Of a stretch of DNA of 64,000 nucleotides, positions 1-8,983 are shown in pieces. Where the stretch lies: NCBI RefSeq assembly GCF_009695935.1, contig NZ_VUMY01000003.1, positions 110,549-174,548 of the forward strand, in the 5' to 3' direction. The notes beneath the pieces are model-generated. The model was not told the DNA's origin and made no database searches. It saw only the letters and a list, made by a program, of their open reading frames with translations. Origin of the DNA: Mobiluncus porci. Its GTDB lineage: Bacteria > Actinomycetota > Actinomycetes > Actinomycetales > Actinomycetaceae. Position numbers and translations under genes: made by a program. Each line of letters opens with the position of its first letter. The stretch's first letter is position 1.

Positions 1-157
1 CTCAGCGGTTGTATCGGTTTAACTAGTCACCTAGCTTGATACGCGCTGGTAGGGCGGCTGTGAGAGACTGTTTGTGTTTTTTCAGGTAGGAAGATGAGGA
101 ACACTAGTACAATACGAGGCAAAGACACCTCAAGAGATTCTTTGTGAAGGTAACGAT

Positions 158-1687
158 ATGGACGACGCGGTGAACTCTACTAGAACGATTCCGGATAATG
201 TGCGCAACATTTTGAATATCATGACCGATCAGCACCGTATCGACACAATAGGCTGTCTCGGTAATCCTTATGCGCGCACCCCGAATCTTGACAAGCTTGG
301 TAGTGAGGGTTTTGCTTTCACGAATGCTTACACGCCGACTGCTATCTGTACACCGGCTCGTTCTTCACTCCTTACAGGAAAATTCCCCTTTAAACACAAG
401 GTGGTGGCTAATGACGAGTGGAATATTGCGTATCGAACAGCTATTCCGCTTGGCAGTTGGACCTATACTCAAGAATTGCGCGACCATGGCTATAACGTGG
501 GAATCGTGGGTAAGTATCATTGTGGTCGCAACTTGCCAGACAAATTTGGTATGGATGACGATTCGTACTGGGGCGCCGAAAACCCCGTGGGCAACGAGAA
601 ATACGTGGCGTGGCTAGAGGCAAATCATCTACCTCCGGTGCGCGCATATGATGTGTATCGAGGTAAACTCCCCGGAAATCGTGATGGGCATATTATTGCC
701 GCGCGCCTGCGCCAGCCTGAGGAAGCTACATTTGAGCGTTTCCTAGCAGATCGTGCGATTGAAAAGCTTAAAGAGTATGCAGATGATTGGAAAGAGCATC
801 AGAAGCCATTTGATCTCGAGATTCATTTTTTCGGTCCGCATTTGCCATATTTCCTGCCTGATGAGTGGTTTGATTTAATTGATCCGGATTGTGTGACGTT
901 ACCCGACAATTTCGCAGACTCACTTGTGGGTAAACCTCCCGTACAACAGAATTACGCCACTTATTGGAGCACAGCTGACTTCACCACGGAACAGTGGAAG
1001 AAGCTCATCGCTGTGTATTGGGGGTATGTAGCCATGATTGATTTTGAGATTGGGCGAATCATGAAGGCTGCCGAGGAACTTGGCGTACTCGATGACACGG
1101 CTGTTTTCTTTTGTGCAGATCACGGCGAATTTACTGGTTCCCATCGCCTAAACGACAAGGGTCCGGCGATGTATGACGACATTTATAGAATTCCTTTGAT
1201 TGCCCACATTCCAGGAGTGTCGAGAGTGGGGCGGTCTGATGCGTTTGTTTCGCTGCTAGATCTCACTCCCACTTTTTTGGAAGTGGCAGGGATTGATACG
1301 AGTCTTGCTGAGGATGGGCGTTCGATTGTGGATTTAACCCGCAGGGATGAGGTGCCAGATTGGCGAGAGAACATTGTGTGCGAGTTTCACGGTCATCATT
1401 TCCCCTTGCAGCAACGCATGATTCGCACCCGCGATTACAAACTCATCATTTCGCCTGAATCTGTAAACGAAATGTATGATTTGCGTAGAGATCCTGGTGA
1501 GATTAATAACGTGTACTATGTGCCGGTGTACGATGAAAAACGCCGTGAGCTTGCCACAGAGCTTTATCGTCAGCTGCGTGAGCGCGGCGATCATTCTTTT
1601 GCCAAGTGGATGGCCGCTATGGTCGATTTTGATGTGCCGCTGGTGAATACTGCGCGTTCCGATTTGGATGAGGTTTCTTTCGAGTAA
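158..1687 (+). CDS. Type I sulfatase (Cys-type), cytoplasmic
   Basis: Hydrolyses a sulfate ester; the substrate cannot be told from sequence. The 509-residue protein has the sulfatase signature CTPAR at about residues 64-68, whose Cys must be converted to formylglycine. Other active-site pieces are MTDQH near residue 23 (metal site), GKYH near 117 and CADHGEF near 320. No signal peptide or membrane segment is visible, so it should act in the cytosol on an imported ester. The start follows TGAAGGTAACGAT, a modest ribosome binding site. Downstream lie a ROK repressor and a sulfonate-type ABC importer, and an anaerobic sulfatase maturase is encoded convergently at 6343-7578, which supports the Cys-type assignment. 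Codons are visibly more AT-rich than in the heme or por genes, suggesting acquisition. Choline sulfatase or aryl/alkyl sulfatase are alternatives I cannot separate. Confidence 0.9.
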   Translation: MDDAVNSTRTIPDNVRNILNIMTDQHRIDTIGCLGNPYARTPNLDKLGSEGFAFTNAYTPTAICTPARSSLLTGKFPFKHKVVANDEWNIAYRTAIPLGSWTYTQELRDHGYNVGIVGKYHCGRNLPDKFGMDDDSYWGAENPVGNEKYVAWLEANHLPPVRAYDVYRGKLPGNRDGHIIAARLRQPEEATFERFLADRAIEKLKEYADDWKEHQKPFDLEIHFFGPHLPYFLPDEWFDLIDPDCVTLPDNFADSLVGKPPVQQNYATYWSTADFTTEQWKKLIAVYWGYVAMIDFEIGRIMKAAEELGVLDDTAVFFCADHGEFTGSHRLNDKGPAMYDDIYRIPLIAHIPGVSRVGRSDAFVSLLDLTPTFLEVAGIDTSLAEDGRSIVDLTRRDEVPDWRENIVCEFHGHHFPLQQRMIRTRDYKLIISPESVNEMYDLRRDPGEINNVYYVPVYDEKRRELATELYRQLRERGDHSFAKWMAAMVDFDVPLVNTARSDLDEVSFE

Positions 1688-1702
1688 ATAGGCTAACCAT
1701 TT

Positions 1703-1726
1703 ATTCTGTCGGATAATTGACAGAAT
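1703..1726. promoter_or_regulatory. Inverted repeat upstream of the ROK regulator
   Basis: Perfect 8-bp arms ATTCTGTC and GACAGAAT flank an 8-nt spacer GGATAATT. The repeat lies between the sulfatase stop and the ROK start, only 4 bases before the first possible start codon. It is a candidate operator for autoregulation; the stem is too AT-rich and lacks a T-run for a convincing terminator. Confidence 0.4.
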
Positions 1727-1730
1727 TAGT

Positions 1731-3074
1731 GTGATGCTCCATACTAGTCCTATGGAGACGCAAAGGCGCGCTAGTTTTGAACAACATTCTCAAGATGTGC
1801 TCAACTTATTAGGAGCTGGTCATCAGCTTACGCGCGCAGAAATAGCATCACGCCTCGGTGTCACTCGTACCACGATTACTCCCGTGCTCTCACAGCTCCA
1901 TGATGAAGGCGCCATCGTCACCGTGGCCACTCAGAGTGGCGAAGGGAGAGGCCGTCGCGCGGCAATTCTTGCTATAGATCCAACTGCAGTGCGACACATT
2001 GGCGTAGATATGTCTCATACGCGTGTAATCGTGATACTCGCAAACAACGCTGGTACAGAAATTGTTTCTGGAATGAAGGAGTTTCAAGCTGGAGCAACAT
2101 GGGAATCCCGCTGCACCACGGCAATAAAGTTTATTCAAACCCTCGTTTCATCCCATGAGCTTCATCTGAGGCAATTGAGCCGCATCGCTATTGGATTACC
2201 AGGGTCGGCATCATGGCACTTTGGATTTAGCGAGGAGAACTATCCAGCGGTTTTCCCAAGCCGCGCTGAACTCAAAGCCGAATCTCGCACACAAGTTATG
2301 CAAGATTCAGCCAACGATACCCGCCTGCGTGTAACACAGATTTTTGCTGAAGAATTTCATGTGCCAGTGGCCACTGCTCACCATATTCGCTATGCCGCAA
2401 TTGCGGAAGCCGCGAATCACCCCAGTGCCGAAAACCTCCTGTATGTGCGACTATCCTCCGGCGTGGGCGGAGCGGTGATTGACTGTGGGAAAGCAGTTGT
2501 GGGAGCGGCAAAACTCGCTGGAGAAATTGGGCATATGTGTGTGGATCACAGCGATAATGCTCCTTTATGCCGATGCGGAAAACGAGGTTGTCTGGAAGCT
2601 TTTATTTCGATTACTGCTTTAGAAAACTCCTGGAGGAAAGCGGGACACCCGAAAGATACATTCGCCGACCTCTGCGAGGCAGCACATCAAGACAATCCCG
2701 AACGCAGGACAAACCCAGGTAACAGTTCACGCACATCCAGGCTCCCGGATTCGAATCGCAGGGCGCAAGAAATTGTGGTTCAGGCGGCGAAAACACTGGG
2801 GCGGGCTATTGGATGCGCAGCAGTGGTTACAGATCCAGACTCAATTGTGATTTCCGGGGAAGTAGGAAATCTTTTGCTAACTCAGCAGGAGGTGATTCAA
2901 ACAGAGGTTGATAAAGAGATTCTTCCTGTTGCGCAAAGTCGCGTGTGCGCCGCTAGTGTTGGTTTCAAAGCCGGGGCAGTTGGTGCAGTGATTGCGAGCA
3001 TGTCAGAAGCGAACACAGCTAGTACACCTAGTACACCACCAAACCTTATCAACCCTCGCATTTATGACACGTAA
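1731..3074 (+). CDS. ROK-family transcriptional repressor
   Basis: Probable regulator of the neighbouring sulfatase and importer, sensing a sugar or related ligand. An N-terminal winged helix-turn-helix (about residues 15-65, with LTRAEIASRLGVTRTTIT as the recognition unit) is followed by a ROK domain. The ROK zinc motif CRCGKRGCLE is intact near residue 286, preceded by GEIGH. The GTG at 1731, the ATG two codons later or the ATG at 1752 could all be the start; none has a clear Shine-Dalgarno sequence. A Ser/Arg/Asn-rich insertion around residues 325-340 is unusual. The gene lies 43 bases after the sulfatase and 120 bases before the permease, on the same strand. Confidence 0.88.
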   Translation: MMLHTSPMETQRRASFEQHSQDVLNLLGAGHQLTRAEIASRLGVTRTTITPVLSQLHDEGAIVTVATQSGEGRGRRAAILAIDPTAVRHIGVDMSHTRVIVILANNAGTEIVSGMKEFQAGATWESRCTTAIKFIQTLVSSHELHLRQLSRIAIGLPGSASWHFGFSEENYPAVFPSRAELKAESRTQVMQDSANDTRLRVTQIFAEEFHVPVATAHHIRYAAIAEAANHPSAENLLYVRLSSGVGGAVIDCGKAVVGAAKLAGEIGHMCVDHSDNAPLCRCGKRGCLEAFISITALENSWRKAGHPKDTFADLCEAAHQDNPERRTNPGNSSRTSRLPDSNRRAQEIVVQAAKTLGRAIGCAAVVTDPDSIVISGEVGNLLLTQQEVIQTEVDKEILPVAQSRVCAASVGFKAGAVGAVIASMSEANTASTPSTPPNLINPRIYDT

Positions 3075-3125
3075 CGTGTGTGGCAGCGTTACCTCTACGA
3101 CACTTTAATAAATAGGGTTAACGCT
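3067..3125. promoter_or_regulatory. Candidate operator/promoter region before the ABC importer
   Basis: The 13-bp palindrome ACACGTAACGTGT (3067-3079) spans the ROK stop codon. About 15 bases on, AGCGTTACC (from 3085) and GGTTAACGCT (ending at 3125) form a near-inverted pair around an AT-rich stretch. Such symmetry between a repressor gene and its probable target is typical of operators, but no repressor site is known here. Confidence 0.3.
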
Positions 3126-3165
3126 ACAAGAGATGTTTTCACATTTTTGATACAAAGGAGTTTCG

Positions 3166-3204
3166 ATGAAAGCAAAAAACGGGAGGTTCGATCATGTCTA
3201 TTAA
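3166..3204 (+). CDS. 12-codon leader ORF overlapping the permease start
   Basis: ATG at 3166 has a strong ribosome binding site (AAAGGAG, 6 bases before) and encodes only [12 protein letters not shown] before TAA at 3202. It overlaps the permease start codon at 3194, whose own site GGGAGG lies inside this ORF. That arrangement suggests translational coupling or a leader peptide. No function can be assigned, and it could also be the relic of a longer N-terminus. Confidence 0.35.
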   Translation: MKAKNGRFDHVY

Positions 3205-4021
3205 CGTAGTCGAACCGGATCCTTCTACAGCAGTTGGTAAGCGTAAAACACCTTTTAAAAACGAGGCAGAGGTTAAGAAAAAGCGCTTAAATATGGCACT
3301 CAACGTGACTACCATATTTCTGGGAATTGCCACGTGGTGGGTAGTGTCGATGTTTGTTAAAAATCTTCCCACCCCCGTGGAGACGGTACAGGCGGCAATA
3401 AAGTACGCACAAAAAGGGATTATGGGTGAGGATATAATTGCTTCTCTCCGTCGCGTATTTACGGGTTTCCTTCTCGGTACTGCTCTGGCGATTCCTGTAG
3501 GTTTTTTGATGGGCTGGTACAGCTGGGCGCGAGGTCTACTCGAGCCGTGGGTGCAATTCTTCCGTACTGTCCCGCCCCTCGCTATTATCCCGCTAGCTAT
3601 TGTGCTTATGGGCATTGGCGAGACACCAAAAATCTTTGTTATTTTTTTGGCGGCATTCCTTTCCTGCGTGATTTCAACTTTCCAGGGTGTTGTGCAGGTG
3701 GATAAGACACTTATAAACGCGGCGCGAGTCTTAGGCGCTAAAGACAGCACGATTTTTGCAAAAGTAGTAGTTCCAGCCTCCACACCATTTATTCTCGTAG
3801 GTATGCGTATTGGCTTGGGTTCTGCTTGGGCTACAGTGGTGGCGGCTGAACTTATCGCGGCACAGCAAGGTTTAGGTTATCGGATGCAGCAATCCCAGAT
3901 TTACTACGATATCCCTACGATTTTTGTGGGCATTGTCATTATCGGCACCTTCGGTTTAATCATGGATCGCATGGTGCTCTGGATTGAGAACAAATTGACA
4001 GGATGGCAGGAACGTCGATGA
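3194..4021 (+). CDS. ABC transporter permease (SsuC/TauC family)
   Basis: Inner-membrane permease of a sulfonate/taurine/nitrate-type importer. The 275-residue protein has about six hydrophobic segments and the family region [20 protein letters not shown] followed by the coupling loop around residues 180-200 ([20 protein letters not shown]), which contacts the ATPase. The start has GGGAGG upstream. It overlaps the ATPase gene by ATGA, so the two are translationally coupled. The cargo is probably a small sulfate ester given the adjacent sulfatase; this is inference from context, as in the ats sulfate-ester loci of pseudomonads. Confidence 0.92.
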   Translation: MSINVVEPDPSTAVGKRKTPFKNEAEVKKKRLNMALNVTTIFLGIATWWVVSMFVKNLPTPVETVQAAIKYAQKGIMGEDIIASLRRVFTGFLLGTALAIPVGFLMGWYSWARGLLEPWVQFFRTVPPLAIIPLAIVLMGIGETPKIFVIFLAAFLSCVISTFQGVVQVDKTLINAARVLGAKDSTIFAKVVVPASTPFILVGMRIGLGSAWATVVAAELIAAQQGLGYRMQQSQIYYDIPTIFVGIVIIGTFGLIMDRMVLWIENKLTGWQERR

Positions 4022-4788
4022 GTAAAATCGAAGTAAGAGACGTAAGCAAAGTATTCTCTCTTGGAAAAGAAGAATTCGTCGCTTTGGGTGGAGTGAATCT
4101 CACAATTGAGGAAAATGAATTCGTAACGGTCGTAGGGCCCTCAGGTTGCGGTAAATCTACGCTGCTAAACATTCTGGCCGGTTTGGAAGAACCAACCCAA
4201 GGCACAGCAACTGTGGATGGCAAGATCGTGAATGGTCCATCTCCTGAGCGTGGGGTGATTTTTCAACAGTATGCGCTTTTCCCGTGGCTTACAGTTCGTC
4301 AAAACGTGGAATTTGGACTGAAAAATTCCGGTGTCTCAAAGGCAGAGCGACGTGAGAAAGCCCAACATTTCATCGATATGGTAGAGCTCACCCAATTCGC
4401 CGATTCTCTGCCTAAGACACTGTCTGGTGGTATGAAACAGCGTTGCGCTATCGCTCGTGCCTATGCGATGAACCCGTCCATTTTATTGATGGATGAACCG
4501 TTCGGGGCTCTGGATGCCCTTACTCGGGTTCGTATGCAAGAGCATTTGCTCAACACGTGGGAGCAAGAGAAGCGAACCGTTATGTTCATCACTCACGACG
4601 TAGACGAAGCTGCTTTCTTGGCTAATCGAGTCGTGGTAATGGCTGCGCGCCCCGGGCGCATTCACCGCTTGATTGATGTTAATCTGCCGTACCCACGTAC
4701 GGAAGAAGTGCGCCTCAGTCCAGAATTTGCTGAGCTGCGTAACGAGATTTGGTATGAGGTGTATCACCAAGATGGAGTACAGCACTAA
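4018..4788 (+). CDS. ABC transporter ATPase (SsuB/TauB family)
   Basis: Energises the importer. It has Walker [10 protein letters not shown] near residue 40, Q-loop [12 protein letters not shown] signature LSGGMKQR, Walker B ILLMDEP and the switch histidine in ITHDVDEA. At 256 residues it is the usual length for the family. The start at 4018 is chosen because it overlaps the permease stop by four bases and begins [13 protein letters not shown], the normal N-terminus of the domain. Confidence 0.94.
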   Translation: MSKIEVRDVSKVFSLGKEEFVALGGVNLTIEENEFVTVVGPSGCGKSTLLNILAGLEEPTQGTATVDGKIVNGPSPERGVIFQQYALFPWLTVRQNVEFGLKNSGVSKAERREKAQHFIDMVELTQFADSLPKTLSGGMKQRCAIARAYAMNPSILLMDEPFGALDALTRVRMQEHLLNTWEQEKRTVMFITHDVDEAAFLANRVVVMAARPGRIHRLIDVNLPYPRTEEVRLSPEFAELRNEIWYEVYHQDGVQH

Positions 4789-4798
4789 GTACCAAAAT

Positions 4799-4818
4799 GA
4801 GGAAGATTACGATTCCTC
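4799..4818 (+). promoter_or_regulatory. Intercistronic hairpin
   Basis: GAGGAA and TTCCTC are perfect 6-bp arms with an 8-nt loop, between the ATPase and the binding-protein gene. There is no T-run, so it is more likely an mRNA-stabilising or processing hairpin raising binding-protein expression than a terminator. This is inference. Confidence 0.3.
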
Positions 4819-4918
4819 TACATACAAGGATCTGTTAGCGAGTTTTTGATGCAAACAGCATGTGTGTAATCAAAACAAATGGATAACCAGGATGAATAAC
4901 CCTAGAAATGGAGAACCA

Positions 4919-5926
4919 ATGAACACTATCAAGAAAACCCTCGCAGGGCTACTCAGCGTCGGCCTCGCGATTACAGCACTTAGTGCCTGCTCCAAAAACG
5001 AGGCGGCTACGCAGACGCCTAAAGAGCAAGGCCAGGAAGTACTAGACGTGAAATTTGGCTATATTGCAGACTATAACGGAGCTTCACTGGCCGCTATTAT
5101 TGCAGACCAAGGCCTCTGGGAAAAGAACGGTCTTAACGTTGAGGCAATTCCGTTCACAAATGGTCCGCTGCAGATCCAGGCACTTGGAACCGGCGATCTC
5201 GACTATGGCTACATCGGTAACGGTGCTATGTGGCTCCCGGCATCTGGTCAGGCATCCGTGATTATGATTAACGCTGTGGGCGAAGCAGATCGCGTGATTG
5301 CTCAGCCAGGAATCAACTCGATTAAAGACCTCAAAGGCAAAAAAGTAGCTATTCCTGAGGGCACTTCAGGGGACACCATCGTCCAGCGTGCACTCCAGGA
5401 AGCGGGTATGAGCATGGATGATATCGAAAAAGTGGCCATGGATGCCTCCACAGTGGTTTCTGCTTTTGCCTCTGGTCAGGTAGATGCTGCTGGTATCTGG
5501 TATCCACTTGTGGACACCATCAAAGCGCAAGTACCAGAACTTGTAGAGCTTGCTAAGAACACTGATTTCCCAGATCTCATTGCTCCCAGCGCGTTTGTAG
5601 CTGGGGTAGATCCAGATAAAGAGAAGACCACACGGGTTCTGAAAGCTCTGCGTGAAGCAAACGACTGGCGTGCAGACAATATGGATGAGGCAGTGAAAAT
5701 TACGGCCAAGTTCACTGGTGTGGATGCTGATTCCATGAAGAACGACGCCATTCATGCCAAATACTACAGTTCCGCCGATCTCGATAAGATGACTGAGGAC
5801 GGTACTATCGAGGGATGGCTGCAGAGTATGAATGATGCCAATGTTGCTTCCGGTAAAATTGAAGGCGATCCTGTTCCTCCTTCAAAGTTCTACCACGGTG
5901 AAGCTTTCGTGGCTGCTGGTAAGTAG
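4919..5926 (+). CDS. Substrate-binding lipoprotein of the ABC importer (SsuA/TauA-like)
   Basis: Captures the imported substrate outside the membrane. The N-terminus has a basic region, a hydrophobic stretch and the lipobox LSAC, giving a lipid-anchored Cys at about residue 24. The mature part is a type II periplasmic-binding fold with family segments LGTGDLDYGYIG, LKGKKVAIPEGTSGD and FASGQVDAAGIWYP. The ATG at 4919 is preferred to the upstream 4862 because it follows GGAGA and starts the signal peptide directly. It is the third gene of the importer unit, followed by a hairpin terminator at 6009. Confidence 0.92.
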   Translation: MNTIKKTLAGLLSVGLAITALSACSKNEAATQTPKEQGQEVLDVKFGYIADYNGASLAAIIADQGLWEKNGLNVEAIPFTNGPLQIQALGTGDLDYGYIGNGAMWLPASGQASVIMINAVGEADRVIAQPGINSIKDLKGKKVAIPEGTSGDTIVQRALQEAGMSMDDIEKVAMDASTVVSAFASGQVDAAGIWYPLVDTIKAQVPELVELAKNTDFPDLIAPSAFVAGVDPDKEKTTRVLKALREANDWRADNMDEAVKITAKFTGVDADSMKNDAIHAKYYSSADLDKMTEDGTIEGWLQSMNDANVASGKIEGDPVPPSKFYHGEAFVAAGK

Positions 5927-6008
5927 ACAAGAATACGACGCTCAATTTATCTAACCGATCAGCATTCCGAGTTTTTCGGTTGTTTAGGTAAATAAGCCGC
6001 ACCGTTTA

Positions 6009-6041
6009 GGCGCCCGATGTTGATATCCAGCATCGGGCGCC
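6009..6041. terminator. Hairpin terminator after the importer
   Basis: Perfect 11-bp GC-rich arms (GGCGCCCGATG and CATCGGGCGCC) with an 11-nt loop, 83 bases after the binding-protein stop. The following T-run is weak (GTGCTTTG), so termination is probable but not certain. Confidence 0.6.
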
Positions 6042-6342
6042 GTGCTTTGTCCAGCGGAATGTGGAGTGTTCTGGACTTTCAGTTTTAGGTGTGTTAGGTG
6101 TTGCCGGTTAATGGTTTGCTTGTGGGTGGGGGTGAAGATGTTTGGTAGACACTCTCAAGGACAAAGTATCTGCTGGGTTGTTTAGGTTCTCGCGTCTAGA
6201 TTACCGGTGTGTTGAAGGAGGTGGAGGTGGTCGTTAGCCTTAGGGATGTGCGTGTCTGTGTGAATGGTTGTGGGGGTTTGTTAAGGGCTGCCGCGGTTGG
6301 GGGGTGTCGGCTTGGATCGGAACAAAATGTGGACCTGACAAT
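6042..6342. other. Intergenic region, G/T-rich, no gene recognised
   Basis: About 300 bases between the importer terminator and the maturase stop. The plus strand is strikingly rich in G and T with few C. A short open frame at 6209 has a GAAGGAGGTGGAGG stretch but encodes nothing I recognise. It may be the residue of an insertion at the edge of the sulfatase island. Confidence 0.5.
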
Positions 6343-7578
6343 TTATCGCCTAGAATCTAGTTTCTTTTCGTTCATCACGTCTTTCGCTTCACGACCCTGT
6401 TGGATAAGCTGAACCATCTGTGCAATTCCTGGGGTTATATGGCTGAAAAAATCATAGTAGCCCGCGCAGAGGTAGTTCTGGCCGTATTCTCCATCTGGGC
6501 TTTTTGCAAAACGATCTTTGGGGCATCCCCCAAAACAGGCCCATCTCACTGGGCATTGCTGACAGTGTTTCGTAAGTTTCGATTTGGCCTGTCCGAATTG
6601 GAGCTGAAATGGGCTGAAAGCTATGGCTGCGAGCGGATCGGTCGCCACGTTTCCCAATAAATACCCTGGTTCCACATAGTGGTCGCATGAGTAGACGTCG
6701 CCGTTATGTTCTACGGCTAGAGCCTGGCCGCAGGTGGGAGAATGCACGCATAACGAATGTACGCCAAAAGCATTGGATAAGGCCGTATCGAAATGTTGAA
6801 CAAAAACAGTACCAACGTCTGTTTTGAACCATTCGTCCCAGATTGCGCTGAGGAAAGCACCGAAAGCCTTAGGTTCTACGCTTCGTGAGGTGACGGCATT
6901 ACCCGCTTGGCGATAGAGAAGTCGCTTCTTATTATCTGTTTTCCAACCTTGTTCTGCAATTTTTAAATACTTGCGTGAAACCCTCTCGACAATCGGGATA
7001 AATTGAATGTACCTTGCGTTGAGCGTGTCGCGGAAATAACGGTAAACCTCAAGTGGATGATTTTGATTCGCTGCGTGAACCGTGCAGAGGATATTAATCT
7101 CAACCCCGGCTTTTTGGAGTTTACGGTAACCTCCTACCACCTGTGAATGAGTGCCACGACCGGCCTTGTTCACCCGGTAGGTATCGTGAATTGCTTCTGG
7201 GCCGTCGATGGAGACTCCCACTAAAAAACCTTCTGTGGCAAGAAAATCTGCCCAAGACTCGTCTATGAGTGTGGCGTTTGTCTGAATCGTGTGAAATAAA
7301 TGCTGACCTGGACGGGCAAGTTCCTTGGCGATAGCCACCGCTTGCTTAAAAAAATCTAGACCACGTAGTGTTGGTTCTCCACCTTGCCAGGCTATTGTCA
7401 CGTCTCCATCTGGCTGTGAATCAAGATATCCCTTAAGAAATAATCTGAGTGTTTGTTCGCTCATTCGTTGGCGCTCATCGTAGAGCGATTCCTTTGAGAG
7501 AAAAAAGCAGTAGGTGCAATCTAAATTGCACAAAGCTCCCGTAGGCTTGGCAAGGATTGAAAATGGTTTCGACCGCAT
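6343..7578 (-). CDS. Anaerobic sulfatase-maturating enzyme (radical SAM, SPASM)
   Basis: Converts the active-site Cys of type I sulfatases to formylglycine without oxygen. The N-terminus MRSKPFSILAKPTGALCNLD is typical of the family, and CNLDCTYC is the CX3CX2C motif for the radical-SAM cluster. GGEPTLRG follows near residue 80. The C-terminal SPASM part supplies Cys in SPTCGQ, YSCDHYV, CQQCPVRWACFGGC and LCAGYY for two auxiliary clusters. The ATG at 7578 is chosen over the GTG at 7611 because family proteins start at this MxxxPF. It is convergent with the importer and the only maturase seen, so it most likely serves the sulfatase at 158. Confidence 0.93.
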   Translation of the reverse strand: MRSKPFSILAKPTGALCNLDCTYCFFLSKESLYDERQRMSEQTLRLFLKGYLDSQPDGDVTIAWQGGEPTLRGLDFFKQAVAIAKELARPGQHLFHTIQTNATLIDESWADFLATEGFLVGVSIDGPEAIHDTYRVNKAGRGTHSQVVGGYRKLQKAGVEINILCTVHAANQNHPLEVYRYFRDTLNARYIQFIPIVERVSRKYLKIAEQGWKTDNKKRLLYRQAGNAVTSRSVEPKAFGAFLSAIWDEWFKTDVGTVFVQHFDTALSNAFGVHSLCVHSPTCGQALAVEHNGDVYSCDHYVEPGYLLGNVATDPLAAIAFSPFQLQFGQAKSKLTKHCQQCPVRWACFGGCPKDRFAKSPDGEYGQNYLCAGYYDFFSHITPGIAQMVQLIQQGREAKDVMNEKKLDSRR

Positions 7579-7611
7579 TGTTTCATCATACACGCGGCAT
7601 AACACGCTCAC

Positions 7612-7904
7612 TCGTTTGGATCAACCTTGCACCTGCGTGTTTTTACTTCCAGATTATGCTACGGAGTGGCTCCAGCCCATTCATCTACTAGGACTCATTG
7701 CGGTGACTAAGTATATGGATACTACTACGAACCTGGTGAAGAATCGAGAATACAAGGAACAGATACGAATTAGCCTAACAGAGCCAAAACCGTTAGACTT
7801 GGATAGTTTGTCTAGTGGGATGCCTGCTTTGGCATCTCTTCGCAAGGACAAGCCCACTCCTGTTACGGAAGGACCGTAACCGCAAAAGACCAAAGGAGAA
7901 AACA
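7612..7904 (+). promoter_or_regulatory. rpsF: Leader region of the rpsF operon
   Basis: No protein gene is supported here. Close to rpsF there is a perfect hairpin, GTTACGG - AAGGA - CCGTAAC (7862-7880), followed by another CCG. Ribosomal protein pair S6:S18 is known to bind its own mRNA leader at a stem with a CCG element, so this may be the autoregulatory site; the match is by eye only. Confidence 0.35.
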
Positions 7905-8192
7905 TTGCGAAAGTACGAAATGATGGTGATCATCGACCCCGAGGTTGATGAACGCACCGTGGAACCTTCGATGAGCGCCCTGTTTGGACAGGTAAACGAC
8001 CTCGGAGGGAAAGTTGAGAAACTCGATGTGTGGGGCAAGCGCCGCCTGGCCTACCCCATCATGAAGAAGACTGACGGAATTTACGTAGTCGTTGACCTCG
8101 AAACTACTCCGGAGGTTGCCAAGGAGCTCGACCGTCAATTGACGCTAAACGAGTCCATTTTGCGGACCAAGTTGCTGCGCCGAGACGCCTGA
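7905..8192 (+). CDS. rpsF: 30S ribosomal protein S6
   Basis: Binds 16S rRNA with S18 in the platform of the small subunit. The 95-residue protein starts RKYEMMVIIDPEVDERTV, the standard S6 beginning, and contains VWGKRRLAYPI and the C-terminal LLRRDA. The start is TTG at 7905 with AAAGGAG six bases upstream; longer upstream extensions in frame do not fit the family. It heads rpsF-ssb-rpsR-rplI, the usual actinobacterial order. Confidence 0.96.
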   Translation: MRKYEMMVIIDPEVDERTVEPSMSALFGQVNDLGGKVEKLDVWGKRRLAYPIMKKTDGIYVVVDLETTPEVAKELDRQLTLNESILRTKLLRRDA

Positions 8193-8287
8193 AAGCAAGT
8201 TAGCGAAATTTTCGTTTAGAGCCTCGGTTTATGCTGGAAGTAATCCTGGCTGGATGAATAATTTTGCTGAGTTAGTAAGGAGTAATA

Positions 8288-8917
8288 ATGGCTGGCGATA
8301 CGATTATCACGATTGTCGGAAACCTCACGGCGGATCCGGAAGTGCGCTGGATTGGCGACGGGACTGCGGTGGCATCTTTCACGATTGCCTCGACCCCGCG
8401 AACCTTTGATCGCGCGACCAATAGCTGGAAAGACGGAGAAGCGATGTTTCTGCGCTGCTCCGCGTGGCGAGAAATGGGCGAAAACATTGCGGAATCCTTG
8501 AAAAAAGGGATGCGTGTGGTGGCTCAGGGACGCCTGCAACAGCGCTCTTGGGAAACCCAACAGGGCGAGCGTCGCACCGTGATTGAAATGACTGTGGACG
8601 AGATTGGGCCCTCGCTGAAATATGCGACCGCTCAGGTCACCCGGAATCAACGCCGCGACAACTACGGCGGAGGCGACTTCGGTGGCAATGGCGGCGGATA
8701 CTCAGGTCAAGGCGGCCAGGGCTATGGCAATAGCTTCGGCGGCCAGGGTGGTGCCGGTAGTCAAGGTAGCCACGGCTCTCAGGGTGGCGGACAGCGCCCT
8801 CAGGCCAACTATGGTCAGCCCGCCGGAGGTGGCGCCGATGATCCGTGGGGGGCACCTGCCGGCTACGGAACAGATGCTGCCCCGCAGTCGAACTTCGAAG
8901 ACGATCCGCCGTTCTAA
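8288..8917 (+). CDS. ssb: Single-stranded DNA-binding protein
   Basis: Coats single-stranded DNA during replication, repair and recombination. Residues 1-110 form the OB fold ([44 protein letters not shown]). A long Gly/Gln-rich disordered linker (about 120-190) leads to the acidic tip DDPPF, which recruits partner proteins. AAGGAG precedes the start. At 209 residues it is slightly long because of the linker. It sits between rpsF and rpsR. Confidence 0.96.
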   Translation: MAGDTIITIVGNLTADPEVRWIGDGTAVASFTIASTPRTFDRATNSWKDGEAMFLRCSAWREMGENIAESLKKGMRVVAQGRLQQRSWETQQGERRTVIEMTVDEIGPSLKYATAQVTRNQRRDNYGGGDFGGNGGGYSGQGGQGYGNSFGGQGGAGSQGSHGSQGGGQRPQANYGQPAGGGADDPWGAPAGYGTDAAPQSNFEDDPPF

Positions 8918-8983
8918 ACCGGAACGACACACACATTCAAGAAACTTTTGGCCACCAGGCCACACTATTACCAAGGAGAAAAC

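Noticed and set aside
158..1687. Naming the sulfatase choline sulfatase (betC)
   Set aside because: The active-site neighbourhood and C-terminus do not show the choline-sulfatase features I know, and no betaine genes are nearby.
6209..6412. 67-codon plus-strand frame with a strong purine-rich start
   Set aside because: It runs into the maturase gene on the other strand and encodes Val/Gly/Cys-rich sequence without family resemblance.
7514..7879. 121-codon frame between the maturase start and rpsF
   Set aside because: It begins inside the maturase gene on the other strand, has no binding site and matches nothing; the region fits an rpsF leader better.
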